From NCBI RefSeq assembly GCF_004345325.1, contig NZ_SLVJ01000008.1, positions 1-64,000 of the forward strand: a stretch of DNA of 64,000 nt. Reading direction: 5' to 3'. This document shows positions 16,427 through 24,818 of the stretch, piece by piece; within the stretch, counting starts at the first letter, position 1, and the number at the start of each line of letters is the position of its first letter. The position numbers and the translations under genes were made by a program. Source of the stretch: Acinetobacter calcoaceticus. GTDB taxonomy: Bacteria; Pseudomonadota; Gammaproteobacteria; Pseudomonadales; Moraxellaceae. Below the pieces are notes generated by a model that was not told the origin of the DNA, did no database searches, and saw only the letters and a list, made by a program, of their open reading frames with translations.

Positions 16427-19074
16427 AGCAGCACCTGCTCGATTTGCTGTTCAATCATTTGAATGCGACGATCTTGAGGTTTAGATTGAGCCTCTTGAGC
16501 CGTGTTAGAAACATCTTGGCTTCTAGATCGATGAAGCAGTGGATTTGAGCGCGGTCGAATCTGACCCCGTTCGCTGCTAAATTGAATCTGAGGATCGGCT
16601 TGTTGATCAGGTTGCAACTCTCGATTGATAAAGGTCTTAAAGCGTTTACGAATCTCAGGATCTTCAATTGCCGTGCGCCATTCATCTTGATAACGACCCA
16701 CCACCACCGCCATACGCGCTTCAAGTTCAGCCGCCAAGCCCAAGCTGTCATCGATGATCACCGCTTGTAAATAAGCAAGCCCACCCTCTAAGTTATCTCG
16801 CCAGACACTGGTTCGTTGGAGCCGATCTGCAGTTTCGATATAGAACATCAACAAGCGATCGATATAACGAATCAAGGTCGCTGTATCCAGATCAGTCGCC
16901 AGCAATTCTGCATGCCGAGGTTTCATCCCACCATTTCCACAGACATACAGATTCCAGCCCTTCTCGGTGGCTATCACCCCGACATCCTTACTTTGTGCTT
17001 CGGCACATTCACGGGTACAACCTGAAACGGCCATTTTGACTTTATGCGGTGAGCGTAAGCCCTTATAACGATTTTCTAATCGGATCGCCAAACCCACCGC
17101 ATCATCCACACCATAACGACACCAATTGCTGCCGACACAGGATTTTACTGTGCGTAGCGATTTGCCATAAGCATGTCCAGATTCAAACCCAGCTTGAATC
17201 AATTCCTCCCAGATCAAGGGCAATTGATGCAGTTGCGCGCCGAACAGATCAATACGTTGTCCACCGGTAATTTTGCTATAGAGCTGATATTTCTGAGCCA
17301 CCTGTCCAATCGCGATTAAGCCCTCAGGGCTAATTTCCCCGCCTGCAATCCGTGGCACCACCGAGTAGGAACCATCTTTTTGAATATTGCCCAGATAATA
17401 ATCATTGCTGTCTTGCAATCCAGCATGGCTCGGTTGCAGCACAAAATCATTCCAGCAAGAGGCCAGAATATTCGCCACTGTGGGTTTGCAAATATCACAG
17501 CCCAGACCTTGTCCGTACTGGCTGATCAGCTCATCGAAGCTTTTGATTTGATTGACTCGCACCAAGTGATACAGCCCTTGGCGGCTATAGCCAAAATGTT
17601 CACACAGATGATTGTTGACCGTGACCCTTTGGCGTTGTAATTCCGCTTTGAGCACTTGGCTGACCAATGCCGTGCAACCCCCACACGCTGTGGCGGCTTT
17701 GGTGGATTTTTTCAGTGCACCCAAGGAGGTGGAACCCGCACTGATGGCCTGACACAGATCCGCTTTAGAGACGTGATTGCAAGAACATAGCAGCGCAGTA
17801 TCTGGCAGTAGATCCACTCCACGCCCCGCGGATTGGGGGACTTGGTCCTGTAGACTGGGCATGATCAGGGCCTCAGGCTGTGCGCTTAAGCCACTGCCAT
17901 CCAAACTCAACTGCAACAAGTGATGATATTCCTTGGCACAGCCGACCAATACCGCACCCAATAATCGGCTTCGATCCGCATTCACCACGATTTTTTTATA
18001 AATCATTGCAGCTTCATCGGCATAGCAATAGCACAATGCCCCGGGTGTACGCGCATGGGCATCGCCGATGGAGGCCACATCAACCCCCATCAACTTCAAT
18101 TTGGTGCTCATATCTGCACCCGCAAAACGCAGTTGGCCCAATTGCAACTGTGGTTGGCTCAATTGCAGTAGATGTTGAGCCGCGACCCGTGCCATGTCAT
18201 AGCCCGGTGCCACCAGACCAAAAATCGTGTTGTTCCACAACGCACACTCACCAATGGCATAAATATCAGGGTCGGAACTTTGACAATGGTCATTGATCAC
18301 AATCCCGCCACGCGCACCAACCGCGAGTCCACTCTGCACCGCCAATTGATCACGGGGACGAATCCCCGCCGAAAAGACGATCAAATCTGTAGCCAAGCTA
18401 GAGCCGTCAGCAAACCGCATCCGATGTATGCTGTCTGTACCCGCTTCAATGGCGAGGGTGGAAGTATCGGTATGCACCGTGACACCCAATTTTTCAATCT
18501 GGCGCGCTAATAGCTTGCCGCCGATTTCGTCGATCTGCACCGCCATTAATCGTGGTGCAAACTCCACCACATGGGTGTTGAGCTGTAGATCACATAAGGC
18601 TTTGGCCGCTTCTAGACCCAGCAAGCCCCCACCAATCACCACGCCTGTTTTGGCATTGCGACTGGCCGCTTTAATCGCATCCAAATCATCAAGGGTGCGA
18701 TACACAAAACAATTCTCACGATCATGGCCTTGAATCGGCGGCACAAAGGCCGATGACCCCGTGGCCAAAACCAATCGATCATAGCCAAAGACTGTGCCGT
18801 GTACGGTGGTCACGGTTTTCTGCACCCGATCAATCTCGACCACGGGGCTACTTAAATGCAGATCGATCCCATAGGCATCGGCAAAATCAGCACGGGCCAA
18901 GGACAAGTCTTTGGCGCTTTTCCCTGAAAAATACTCGGTCAAATGTACTCGGTCGTAAGCAATTGTTGATTCTTCGGCGAGTATGGTGATTTCCAATTCA
19001 TCATCAGCATGTTCCATCACCGATTCAATAAATTTATGCCCCACCATGCCATGACCAATCATGACTAATTTCAT
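16423..19074 (-). CDS. nirB: Assimilatory nitrite reductase [NAD(P)H], large subunit
   Basis: An 883-residue siroheme enzyme reducing nitrite to ammonium. In order it has the FAD/NAD(P) domains (VMIGHGMVGHKF, ATGSSAFVPP, VVIGGGLLGLEAA), a BFD-like [2Fe-2S] domain (LCSCNHVSKADL, then ACGGC), a second cysteine pair CDICKP, and the sulfite/nitrite reductase domain. Siroheme/[4Fe-4S] ligands are in CVGSNWCRYG and SGCTREC. The last 50 residues are a polar tail that I do not recognise. The ATG at 19074 sits six bases after AGGAGA; a TTG at 19080 is less likely. It overlaps the next gene by four bases. Catalytic residues are intact. Confidence 0.94.
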   Translation of the reverse strand: MKLVMIGHGMVGHKFIESVMEHADDELEITILAEESTIAYDRVHLTEYFSGKSAKDLSLARADFADAYGIDLHLSSPVVEIDRVQKTVTTVHGTVFGYDRLVLATGSSAFVPPIQGHDRENCFVYRTLDDLDAIKAASRNAKTGVVIGGGLLGLEAAKALCDLQLNTHVVEFAPRLMAVQIDEIGGKLLARQIEKLGVTVHTDTSTLAIEAGTDSIHRMRFADGSSLATDLIVFSAGIRPRDQLAVQSGLAVGARGGIVINDHCQSSDPDIYAIGECALWNNTIFGLVAPGYDMARVAAQHLLQLSQPQLQLGQLRFAGADMSTKLKLMGVDVASIGDAHARTPGALCYCYADEAAMIYKKIVVNADRSRLLGAVLVGCAKEYHHLLQLSLDGSGLSAQPEALIMPSLQDQVPQSAGRGVDLLPDTALLCSCNHVSKADLCQAISAGSTSLGALKKSTKAATACGGCTALVSQVLKAELQRQRVTVNNHLCEHFGYSRQGLYHLVRVNQIKSFDELISQYGQGLGCDICKPTVANILASCWNDFVLQPSHAGLQDSNDYYLGNIQKDGSYSVVPRIAGGEISPEGLIAIGQVAQKYQLYSKITGGQRIDLFGAQLHQLPLIWEELIQAGFESGHAYGKSLRTVKSCVGSNWCRYGVDDAVGLAIRLENRYKGLRSPHKVKMAVSGCTRECAEAQSKDVGVIATEKGWNLYVCGNGGMKPRHAELLATDLDTATLIRYIDRLLMFYIETADRLQRTSVWRDNLEGGLAYLQAVIIDDSLGLAAELEARMAVVVGRYQDEWRTAIEDPEIRKRFKTFINRELQPDQQADPQIQFSSERGQIRPRSNPLLHRSRSQDVSNTAQEAQSKPQDRRIQMIEQQIEQVLL

Positions 19075-19109
19075 ATCCAATCTCCTGATTTTGAGTGCGC
19101 GGTGCGGGC

Positions 19110-20477
19110 CTAATGGCGGGCATCAAGCACTGGGCTTGCACTGTCCAGCGCTCGTTGCGACAAAGCCTGTTCAAACAACTGTTGTTCTTTTTGTTTATGT
19201 TCAACCGAGAAACGAATCATCAATACCAAACTGGCGGCGATCACCACCAACGCACCGAGGATCATCAGACAACTTTGGATATCCAACATGCCTTTGAGTA
19301 AAAAGCCTGCTGCGACTGCACCGACATTGCCCCCGGCACCAATAATCCCCGCCACACCCCCCCAGGCATCTCGATCTATAAACGGCACCAAGGCATAGGT
19401 CGCCCCACAAGCAATATGAGTAAATAGCGCAAATAAAGTCATCACCAAGATTGCCAGCATTGGCGTCTGCATCGCAGCAAAGGCCATCAGAAACACGCCT
19501 TCAAGCAGGATCATTAAGAACAACACTCGGGTCCGTCCATCCAGTCCTTGTTTCAGTGCAATCTTGTCAGAAACGATACCGCCCAAAGCACGGGCAAATA
19601 GCGCCAGCAAACCAAAGATGCCTGCTGCTAGGCCTACTTCTTTCAAGCCAAAACTAAAATGCTCTACGTAATACATCGCCACAATGTTATGGATAAAGAT
19701 CTCGATCCCAAAACACGCCGCATAGGCCCCAAATAAGATCCAGACCCGATAATTAGCCGCTGCATGTAACAAGATCGCCATGCCACCGTGTTTGTCATTG
19801 CCCACTGCAATGCCTTGAGCACGCAGGGCTTTAAAGTCACCTTGCGGACTGTCTTGGGTCAGGGTCCAATACATCACCCCGACGATCAACATCATTATTC
19901 CCGGTACGATCAAGGCGATACGCCATCCCAAGGCTTGCTCAACCCCAAACATAATCAATGCAGCCAACAACAGTGGCATCAGGGCTTGGGTCGCGCCGCC
20001 TCCGGCATTGCCTCAACCTGCCGCTGCGGCATTGGCGGTACCCACCACATTGGGCGCAAACATAATGCTGGTATGGTATTGGGTGATGACAAAACTGGCA
20101 CCTATGGCACCAATCAACAATCGAAAGAATAGAAATGATTCATAGCTATTGGCTGCGGCCACACCAAAGACTGGGATACTCCCGATCAATAACAGTGCGG
20201 TATAGGTTTTACGTGGACCATATTTGTCACATAACGGGCCCACTATCAGCCGCACCAAAATGGTGATGGCCACGGCGGCAATGTTGATATTGGCGATTTG
20301 ATCTTTGCTGAGATGGAACTCAGTCGCGATGACAGGCATCAAGGGTGCACAGGCAAACCATGCAAAGAAGCAGACAAAAAAAGCCAACCAACTCATATGG
20401 AAGGCGCGCATGGCGGCACTTTTGAAACTAAAGAGTTGGATCGATGTTGCTTTTCGAGCAGATAAATTTGATGACAT
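19110..20477 (-). pseudogene. NarK/NasA-type nitrate transporter interrupted by an in-frame stop
   Basis: An MFS nitrate/nitrite transporter of about 455 residues, read through. It has N-terminal membrane helices, GPLCDKYGPRKTY of the MFS loop, and the nitrate-signature region. At 20013-20015 the frame reads ...NAAAAG-stop-GNAGGGATQALMP. In the family this is the conserved AGWGNxGGG motif, so a TGG tryptophan codon has become TGA. Both sides remain in the same frame and otherwise look intact. The start is the ATG at 20477 after AGGAAGGAG. It heads the nitrate operon. It may be a dead gene, a recent mutation, a base-call error, or a case of stop readthrough. Confidence 0.88.
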
Positions 20478-20511
20478 GGCCATCTCCTTCCTGAACTGAA
20501 CGCTTAAGTTG

Positions 20512-20537
20512 ACCACTCAACCCTATGTTTGAGTGGT
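20512..20537 (-). promoter_or_regulatory. Stem-loop in the nitrate operon leader
   Basis: Perfect 9-bp arms ACCACTCAA and TTGAGTGGT flank an 8-base loop, 35 bp upstream of the transporter start. No T run follows, so this is not an intrinsic terminator. It may be an RNA target or may influence translation. Confidence 0.45.
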
Positions 20538-20729
20538 TCGATCAGAACGGACACCGTTGGCCGTTGTATCTGGGCAGTTGCACCATCAACCCCCTTGCAA
20601 CGCATGCAGCAGTGGTTGAATCGGTGTGGCACAGCGCAGATTGTCTTCATTGACAGCGATAGAAATGCAGGAACTATGCCAAATGCTCAGGCTCAATACA
20701 TAGGTCAGGTTTGGCTGTTCGATCTGTAA

Positions 20730-20770
20730 GGTCAATGGAGATGTGTGCTCCAATGATGGCGAGATTGACC
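20730..20770. promoter_or_regulatory. Nested stem-loop in the nasT/nitrate operon intergenic region
   Basis: Outer arms GGTCAAT (20730-20736) and ATTGACC (20764-20770) enclose an inner GGAG/CTCC hairpin (20737-20751). On the - strand it would lie in the nitrate operon leader, downstream of the candidate leader terminator. Its role is unknown. Confidence 0.35.
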
Positions 20771-20811
20771 TTAGACCTATACGGATAAACCGCAGCTCAA
20801 CCCGACTTGCA

Positions 20812-20829
20812 TTGGCATCGATTTTGCAA
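20812..20829 (+). promoter_or_regulatory. Sigma-54 promoter for nasT-nasS
   Basis: TTGGCATCGATTTTGCA matches the RpoN -24/-12 consensus (TGGCAC-N5-TTGC) with the required GG and GC ten bases apart. It points toward nasT, 130 bp downstream. This would place the nitrate sensor pair under nitrogen (NtrC/RpoN) control. Confidence 0.6.
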
Positions 20830-20838
20830 AACAAAGAG

Positions 20839-20873
20839 AAAAAAAAGCCCCAATTATCTGGCTCAGAATAGCC
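20839..20873 (-). terminator. Candidate leader terminator with competing hairpin (antitermination target)
   Basis: On the - strand GAGCC..GGCTT is followed by eight T (plus-strand A run 20839-20846), forming a short intrinsic terminator in the leader of the nitrate operon. Its upstream arm (20860-20863) can instead pair with GGCT (20870-20873) in a four-base-pair hairpin with a six-base loop ATTCTG. Mutually exclusive hairpins are what an ANTAR antiterminator such as NasT acts on. The loop has the expected A at position 1 but C, not G, at position 4, so the match to the ANTAR motif is partial. Confidence 0.4.
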
Positions 20874-20958
20874 CTCACTCGGTTGTCTTGATGAGGAGAT
20901 ATGCCAGTACACAAAACAACAAGCAGATCCCCCATCTAATAAGCAGAGCTAAAACCCG

Positions 20959-21558
20959 ATGGCTAAACAAAAACTAAAAATAGCGCTGATCGATGATGAT
21001 CTCGAAAGAGCACAGATTATCGAACGTACCTTGCTGCAACACGGCTTTGCGGTCGTGGCTTGTCTGCTACTCGACCACGTCAATCTGCAGCAGTTGCAAG
21101 GTTTACACGCCGATGTGATCTTGCTGGACATGGATCATCCACATCGTGACATTATTGAAAGTTGCGTCAGCCAATTTGATTTACCCACGGTACTGTTCAC
21201 TCAAAATACCGATCAGCACACCATTAAGACCGCCATCGAAGCGGGTGTCACTGCCTATATTGTGGATGGGATTGACCCGACCAAGTTGGAAAGTATTTTG
21301 GCGATTTCGATCGAACACTATAAAAAATATCAAAAACTTCGTCAGGATCTACACGATACCAAAACCAAACTTGCAGATCGCATTGATATTGAAAAAGCCA
21401 AACTGTTGTTGATGCAACTGCATCGCCTCACTGAAGATCAAGCCTTTGGATTGATCCGAAAAAATGCCATGAGCCATCGTATGACCATGGGTGATATGGC
21501 ACGACGCCTGCTCGATGCACAACAATTACTCAACCCGCCCTTATCCGATCAAGCTTAG
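20959..21558 (+). CDS. nasT: NasT-like ANTAR-domain antitermination regulator
   Basis: A 199-residue response regulator-like protein. The N-terminal receiver fold starts ALIDDDLERAQ, with a likely phospho-acceptor site in VILLDMDHP near 54. A short coiled linker follows, then the C-terminal ANTAR domain from about 135 (RIDIEKAKLLLM, QAFGLIRKNAM, MARRLLDA). ANTAR proteins bind paired RNA hairpins and prevent leader termination. NasT is held inactive by NasS until nitrate or nitrite binds. It is divergent from the nitrate operon and 9 bp ahead of nasS, with a sigma-54 promoter match upstream. Confidence 0.9.
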   Translation: MAKQKLKIALIDDDLERAQIIERTLLQHGFAVVACLLLDHVNLQQLQGLHADVILLDMDHPHRDIIESCVSQFDLPTVLFTQNTDQHTIKTAIEAGVTAYIVDGIDPTKLESILAISIEHYKKYQKLRQDLHDTKTKLADRIDIEKAKLLLMQLHRLTEDQAFGLIRKNAMSHRMTMGDMARRLLDAQQLLNPPLSDQA

Positions 21559-21567
21559 GTAGATGCC

Positions 21568-22560
21568 ATGCAGCAACTTGAAAAATCTCAGATTCAAATC
21601 GGCTATATACCGTTATTAGATTGTATTGCGATCTTATGGGCACAGCATCGTGGCTATTTTAAGGCCCAAGGTCTAGAGGTCACCTTGATGCAAGAACCCT
21701 CTTGGGCCAGTTTAAGAGATCGTTTGGCTTTTGGTGTCTTGGATGCTGCACATTGTTTATCGGCGATGTTACCCGCTGCGGCCATCGGCTCAGATCAACT
21801 GGGAATCCCCTTACAAACCTCACTGAACTTAAGTGTCAATCAAGCCTTTATCAGCCTGAGTCAACAGCTCTGTGATCAACTCAATATTTCAGCATCTGAC
21901 TCCGCCACCGAATCGGCAGAAAAAGTCTGCGCTGCGATCAAATCTGGGCAGTCGATTAAATTGGCGCATGTCTTTAAACATTCTTTGCATCATTATTGTT
22001 TAAGGCATTGGTTGGCATTGGCAGATCAAGAGATTGCGGCCGATATCGCCTTGATGACCTCGCCGCCACCCTATATGGTGGAAGGGATTGCAAAGCAAGT
22101 TTTTGATGGTTTTTGTGTCAGTGAGCCTTGGAATATCCAAGCTCAAATTCAAGGCCATAGTCTGATTATCGCCAGCGGTGCAGAGATCTGTCCCGATGTA
22201 GCAGATAAAGTCTTGGCTGTAACTCAAGATTGGGCGTTAAAACATCCACGTACCCTACATGCCATGACTCAGGCCATTCATATCGCACAACTGGAGTTGC
22301 AACAGCTTCCTGACTTGAGTGAGGTTTTGGCCCTACTCAGCCAATATCACATCCTTCGCTTTACGTGTAGTGATCGGGTGCATGTACAGACTTTTCATCA
22401 TTTGCAACACACCATCCGCCAATTTATCGTTGCGCGCTCTACTCCACAGCAGGCTGATTTTGTGTGGTTGATTGAACAAATGCAGCTTAGCGATCAACTT
22501 GAGTTAAGTCCTATTCAAATTGAACGCATTGCCAAAGACTGCATTGTGACGAGGCGTTAA
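21568..22560 (+). CDS. nasS: NasS-like nitrate/nitrite-responsive sensor
   Basis: A 330-residue protein of the NrtA/CmpA periplasmic nitrate-binding fold, but with no signal peptide, so cytoplasmic. Family features are IQIGYIPLLDCIAILWAQHRGYF at the N-terminus (lengthy conserved ligand region) and GVLDAAHCLSAMLPAA, LAHVFKHSLHHYCLRHWL and GFCVSEPWN around the binding cleft. In known systems NasS binds NasT without nitrate and releases it when nitrate is present. It is co-transcribed with nasT. A hairpin terminator follows at 22721. Confidence 0.88.
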   Translation: MQQLEKSQIQIGYIPLLDCIAILWAQHRGYFKAQGLEVTLMQEPSWASLRDRLAFGVLDAAHCLSAMLPAAAIGSDQLGIPLQTSLNLSVNQAFISLSQQLCDQLNISASDSATESAEKVCAAIKSGQSIKLAHVFKHSLHHYCLRHWLALADQEIAADIALMTSPPPYMVEGIAKQVFDGFCVSEPWNIQAQIQGHSLIIASGAEICPDVADKVLAVTQDWALKHPRTLHAMTQAIHIAQLELQQLPDLSEVLALLSQYHILRFTCSDRVHVQTFHHLQHTIRQFIVARSTPQQADFVWLIEQMQLSDQLELSPIQIERIAKDCIVTRR

Positions 22561-22720
22561 GGATGCTGTTTTGCCTGAACACCGCAAACAATTTAATAAC
22601 GTCAATAACAGTTTAATATTTAATGTTTTTTACCAGCATGCAAGCGTCTTTGAATATCATCTAGTACTGTGATTAAGTCAGTAATGGAGAATTTCACACA
22701 GTTAGTTAAACTAAAAAGAG

Positions 22721-22750
22721 AATGGGAAGCCAGAGGCTTCCCATTTTTAC
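22721..22750 (+). terminator. Terminator after nasS
   Basis: A perfect 11-bp stem AATGGGAAGCC / GGCTTCCCATT with loop AGA is followed by TTT, 160 bp after nasS. The spacer 22561-22932 otherwise shows no gene. Confidence 0.75.
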
Positions 22751-22932
22751 TCTAGCCCCTTCATTGACTAGAGTACTTACAGTGGCAAAGGCAATCGGAG
22801 TCTTACCAGATGCATCCTTCCATACATCTCCACAACATTGATTCTATTAAATATTAATGCCTAATGCAACAGAGAATTCCACACTGAATCAAATACACAT
22901 ACTTGAATATACATTGGTGCCTGAGATTAGCA

Positions 22933-23577
22933 TTAGCGCATCGGTTTTAAGTTATAAGTCACCACACCCCAGATCTGTAATTCTTGACCATCTTCGATAT
23001 AAATGTTTTCAAAATCTGGGTTTTCGGCTTTTAACCATGCCTTGGCTGGGCTAAAACGCGTGTCATACATCAGACGCTTCACGGTAAATTCGTTATCCAA
23101 CATGGCGATCACGATATCGCCTGATTTGGCACTAATGCTTTTGTCCACCAACAGCGGATCATTGATATCAATCCCCGCATCGAGCATCGACAGTGAGTTA
23201 GCCTTGACGATAAAGGTCGAACCCTCATTGCGAACCAAGTATTCGTTGAGATCCAGTGACTGCTCAATATCATCTTGAGCCGGCGATGGAAAACCTGCCG
23301 CAACACGCTCAGTGGCCATCGGAATCTGATAGATCTTGTCATTATTGGCTTGTAGTGGCTGTACTGTCAGACGCTTGGCACGGTCGCTTTGGTTGCCGGT
23401 TTTGGCATTGCTCAATAACCAATTTTTAATAAAAGACACCTGCGACTCAGGGACACGAATCACCTTGGTCGGTTCATTAAACTGCGCCTTACGTCCAGCG
23501 TTGGCTCGAGCACCACCGTGACGTGATTCGACCGCTTGCTGATCCTGTTGCTTGGTTTGGTTCGAATGGTTTGACAT
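22933..23577 (-). CDS. umuDAb: UmuD-like SOS regulator UmuDAb
   Basis: A 214-residue LexA/UmuD-family protein with the longer basic N-terminus typical of Acinetobacter UmuDAb (HGGARANAGRKAQF, NEPTKVIRVPESQ). The self-cleavage site is the Ala-Gly in RVAAGFPSP. The serine/lysine dyad is in NSLSMLDAG and EFTVKRL. In Acinetobacter, which lacks LexA, UmuDAb represses part of the DNA-damage regulon and is cleaved after RecA activation. It starts at ATG after GGGAG. It is divergent from the ddrR-like gene, with a palindromic operator between them. Confidence 0.88.
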   Translation of the reverse strand: MSNHSNQTKQQDQQAVESRHGGARANAGRKAQFNEPTKVIRVPESQVSFIKNWLLSNAKTGNQSDRAKRLTVQPLQANNDKIYQIPMATERVAAGFPSPAQDDIEQSLDLNEYLVRNEGSTFIVKANSLSMLDAGIDINDPLLVDKSISAKSGDIVIAMLDNEFTVKRLMYDTRFSPAKAWLKAENPDFENIYIEDGQELQIWGVVTYNLKPMR

Positions 23578-23694
23578 AACACTCCCTAGCCGACCTACAC
23601 ATTAAATGATGTTGTACCCGATTTTGCTTCTGACTGCAAAGCCCGTTGGCTCAAGCATCCTCGCCCATCTTATATAGCACAAAATCAGTCTATC

Positions 23695-23715
23695 TTGAAA
23701 TAGTTACAAATTCAA
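23695..23715. promoter_or_regulatory. UmuDAb/DdrR-type operator
   Basis: A 21-bp palindrome with half-sites TTGAA and TTCAA separated by 11 bp. Read on the - strand its centre contains TGTAACT. From memory this closely matches the reported Acinetobacter damage-regulon operator (TTGAA..TGTAACT..TTCAA). It lies 118 bp from umuDAb and 155 bp from the ddrR-like gene, so it can control both. Confidence 0.7.
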
Positions 23716-23869
23716 GTTGACGAATGCTTTATTTTGAACAACAATACGCCATATCGATCAGATTTTGATTCATTTAACTGTCAGATCAGCGTTGAGCTGT
23801 ACTGCCCATCCGATCTGATCATGCTGTGGTTTGATGTTTTTTTATCACTATTGATGTGGAGCACAAGAT

Positions 23870-24103
23870 ATGAATACCCAACGAGATGCCATCCTTGGCT
23901 ATGCAAATGAAAAACACGCTTACTTTATTCAGTTGATCGAGAACAATACGGTCATGGGTGAGAGTTATGGTTTGGTCTGCCCACATCCCAATAGCGAAGC
24001 GGCCGAAAGTATTATGACCACGCTTTTTTTAAAGAAATCATTTTGGATGAATGGCTCAGCGTATACCGATATTATTAAAGGGCTGGAGCCGTTGCAGTCT
24101 TAG
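23870..24103 (+). CDS. ddrR: DdrR-like small damage-response protein
   Basis: A 77-residue soluble protein with no known domain, ATG start and a GGAG site eight bases upstream. I name it mainly by position: in Acinetobacter a small gene ddrR lies divergent from umuDAb and acts as its co-repressor, and the shared operator is present here. The sequence (IQLIENNTVMGESYG, FLKKSFWMNG) cannot be verified without a search. If it is not DdrR it is an unknown small protein of the damage regulon. Confidence 0.6.
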   Translation: MNTQRDAILGYANEKHAYFIQLIENNTVMGESYGLVCPHPNSEAAESIMTTLFLKKSFWMNGSAYTDIIKGLEPLQS

Positions 24104-24221
24104 CATAGCTTTGATGAAAACAGTCTCCACATCCTATTTACTCAAGACGATGTTTTAGCCATAGTCTTGAGTAATTCAGTACTATTTGGCATCAATAATA
24201 TCCAATATCTACTGCTCTCCT

Positions 24222-24674
24222 TTAAATCATCCCTTTTTGGATGACTTTCTGCAGAATAATTTTAGAATTAATATTCATAATGCCTTTAATCTTGTTGACT
24301 TTATTGATTACAAATTGAGAGAAGGCATTTAAATCTTGCGTGGCCACATGCAACACATAATTTGATTCACCAGTAATAATATAAGCATTAATCACCTCAT
24401 CAAATCCCTGTATTTGCTCTAAGAATGCCTGATGATCATCATCGGTCAATTGGGATAATTTAATCTCAACGATGGCTTCGATCTTTAATCCCAGTTTTTC
24501 ATAATTCACTTTGGCTTGGTATTTTTCAATAATCCCTTTGCTCTCTAATATTTTGACTCGACGATGACAGGCCGAAGCAGACAGGTTGACCAGATCGGCA
24601 AGATCCTGATTACTGAGTCGCGCATTCACTTGTAAAAACCGAATAATATTCAGGTCAATTTTATCTACATCCAT
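24222..24674 (-). CDS. Lrp/AsnC-family regulator, probable KynR
   Basis: A 150-residue Lrp-type protein. It has an N-terminal winged HTH (DLNIIRFLQVNARLSNQDLA, then SASACHRRVKILESKGII) and a C-terminal RAM ligand-binding domain (IITGESNYVLHVATQDLNAF). It is transcribed divergently from kynU. In Pseudomonas and related bacteria the divergent Lrp-type regulator KynR activates the kynurenine genes in response to kynurenine, so the same role is likely here. The 144-bp shared region is AT-rich and must hold its site. Confidence 0.8.
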   Translation of the reverse strand: MDVDKIDLNIIRFLQVNARLSNQDLADLVNLSASACHRRVKILESKGIIEKYQAKVNYEKLGLKIEAIVEIKLSQLTDDDHQAFLEQIQGFDEVINAYIITGESNYVLHVATQDLNAFSQFVINKVNKIKGIMNINSKIILQKVIQKGMI

Positions 24675-24818
24675 ATTCGAAGATTTCCTCGTTTATTTAT
24701 CAAAAATTCGAATCCTATATTAAAATATCATAGTTCAACCTTAGATTATCGAATAATCCACTGATTTCACCATGCTAATATATCAAGCAACAAGGACGAC
24801 AAAAAGAGTTGAAAATCA

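Noticed and set aside
13406..18733. Many + strand ORFs of 60-140 codons across nasA, the fusion gene and nirB
   Set aside because: They are antisense to intact conserved genes and have composition typical of reverse-frame readings.
20512..20537. Intrinsic terminator before the transporter gene
   Set aside because: The stem is strong but no T run follows on either strand; kept only as a stem-loop.
20529..20729. 66-codon + strand ORF in the nitrate leader region
   Set aside because: No ribosome site or protein-like composition, and it covers the stem-loops of the divergent leader.
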